Made by a program: the position numbers and the translations under genes. From Pseudomonadota bacterium (GTDB lineage Bacteria > Pseudomonadota > Gammaproteobacteria > Steroidobacterales > Steroidobacteraceae): DNA of 33,450 nt. Numbering within the stretch: position 1 is the stretch's first letter; each line of letters begins with the position of its first letter. The notes beneath the pieces were generated by a model. The model made no database searches, was not told the DNA's origin, and was given only the letters and a program-made list of their open reading frames with translations. The stretch is from NCBI GenBank assembly GCA_021809525.1, contig JAKAYU010000013.1, positions 1-33,450 on the forward strand, in the 5' to 3' direction. Below are positions 32,462 through 33,450 of the stretch, piece after piece.

Positions 32462-33450
32462 GCCGGCCGTCCAGTGCCGCGCCGCGCCTGCTGTTCGTGC
32501 CGGTGTCCGGGCCGACTGGAATGGGCGAATACTTCCAATCGCTCGCCATTGCGCAGGCGGTGCGCCAGCGCTGGCCGGACGCGGCCGTTCACTTCCTCCT
32601 CAACCGTCAGGCGTCCTATGCTGCCACCACGCCGTTCGATGCGACGCTGCTGCCTTCCTCGCCGACGTTCCACACGCCGGAGGTGATCGAGGCGATCAAC
32701 ACGTTCCGGCCGGACGTCGTGATCTTCGCCAACTCGGGCCGCCGGGAGCAGTTCCGCGCGGCCCGGCGTTCGGGCGCGGCGGTCGTCTTCATCAGTTACC
32801 GGCGCAAGAAGCGGCTCAAGGCCGCACGGCTGCGCTGGATGCGTCTGATCGACGAGCACTGGATCGCCTTCCCGCGCTTCATCTCGGGCGGCCCGGTGCC
32901 CTTCGAGCGCATCAACCGCTGGCTGTGCGGCAAGCCCGCGCCGCGCTATCTGGATATCGTGCTGCCTCCGACGGACGGCGCGCATGAGGCGCCGCGGCAG
33001 GTCGAACCGGGGTCGGCCCCGCCCGCGGTGCTCGTCGTGCCCGGTGGGGGCGCCGCGCCGCGCAATGCTCCGGATGCGCCGCAGCGCTTCCGCGCGGCCG
33101 CCGTCATGCTGGCCGAGTCCGGCGTGAGCACGCTGTATGTGGGGCCCGGCGACGGACCGGTCCCTGCGGCGCTGCGCGCCTTGAGGTTCCTGCCGCAGCC
33201 GGAGCTGTTCGAGTTGATGGGCGCCGCGCGGCTGGTCGTCACGAATGGCGGTCAGACCTTGCTGCAGGCGATCGCCTGCGGCACTCCGTGCGTCGCGGCG
33301 CCCATCAACAGAGACCAGCCCATCCGAGTTCGCAACGCTGCGGCGGCGGGCGTCGCGGTGCCCGCGCGCCTCGATGCGGCGGCGATCGCGCAGGCGGCGC
33401 GCAGGCTCCTCGAGGATGAGGCCGAGCGGCTGACGATGGTGCGGCAAGAT
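32458..33450 (+). CDS. Glycosyltransferase-like protein, GT-B fold, cut by the right window edge
   Basis: The first 331 residues are present; the gene runs off the window, which is why it is missing from the track. ATG 32458 overlaps the UDP-xylose synthase stop (ATGA). The N-terminal half begins [38 protein letters not shown] and includes [31 protein letters not shown]. The C-terminal half has [24 protein letters not shown], and [42 protein letters not shown]. This last segment resembles the nucleotide-sugar-binding region of MurG-type and GT1/GT28 enzymes. It may use UDP-xylose or another sugar in core or exopolysaccharide synthesis. Exact family and acceptor are unknown. DPKQ-like or kinase motifs are absent. 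Confidence 0.75.
   Translation, partial: MSRPSSAAPRLLFVPVSGPTGMGEYFQSLAIAQAVRQRWPDAAVHFLLNRQASYAATTPFDATLLPSSPTFHTPEVIEAINTFRPDVVIFANSGRREQFRAARRSGAAVVFISYRRKKRLKAARLRWMRLIDEHWIAFPRFISGGPVPFERINRWLCGKPAPRYLDIVLPPTDGAHEAPRQVEPGSAPPAVLVVPGGGAAPRNAPDAPQRFRAAAVMLAESGVSTLYVGPGDGPVPAALRALRFLPQPELFELMGAARLVVTNGGQTLLQAIACGTPCVAAPINRDQPIRVRNAAAAGVAVPARLDAAAIAQAARRLLEDEAERLTMVRQD

Overview
The window is GC-rich chromosomal DNA from a Gram-negative bacterium. Gene content and order point to a gammaproteobacterium. The run aroQ-accB-accC-prmA-(zinc-ribbon/DUF3426)-dusB-fis-purH-purD is a gammaproteobacterial arrangement, as are dsbD-cutA beside groESL, glnE, and the Kdo/LPS-core genes waaA and kdkA. kdkA, a DUF6165 protein and a CIRCE-controlled groESL suggest the Xanthomonadales/Nevskiales side of the class. 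This placement is inference; no rRNA or other marker is present to confirm it.

Region 1 (1-9754, + strand) looks like a carbohydrate-use locus. It holds the tail of an unidentified ORF, a secreted GH39 beta-xylosidase-like enzyme and a LacI-family regulator with an AAACGTTT operator-like palindrome in front of it. A complete ABC sugar importer follows (binding protein, two permeases, ATPase, with ATGA or 1-base junctions). The region ends with a lipoprotein carrying two Ig-like repeats and a PF10091/GH144-like catalytic domain. The likely logic is that surface or periplasmic enzymes cut a beta-linked saccharide, the importer takes up the product, and the LacI protein senses it. A lone cytochrome P460-like gene (10175-10765) follows.

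Region 2 (10888-22400, - strand) is housekeeping. Reading leftwards: cutA, dsbD and a TlpA-like thioredoxin (overlapping starts and stops), then aroQ, accB, accC, prmA, a zinc-ribbon membrane protein, dusB, fis, purH and purD. It links envelope disulfide chemistry, fatty-acid synthesis, ribosomal-protein methylation, tRNA modification, nucleoid control and purine synthesis.

Region 3 (22499-27948, + strand) holds groES-groEL behind a sigma70-like promoter that touches a CIRCE (HrcA) operator. After groEL comes an approximately 170-nt structured region ending in a clear Rho-independent terminator. glnE and a small zinc-finger (zf-CHCC) gene follow.

Region 4 (27955-33450) is an LPS/glycan region. 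waaA and kdkA run leftwards. A GT9 heptosyltransferase-like gene, a DUF6165 gene, a UDP-xylose synthase-like gene and a glycosyltransferase cut by the window edge run rightwards. No tRNA, rRNA, CRISPR array, insertion sequence or phage gene was seen. The least described parts are the PF10091 lipoprotein with its import locus, the DUF6165 gene with the terminal glycosyltransferase, and the structured groEL 3' region.
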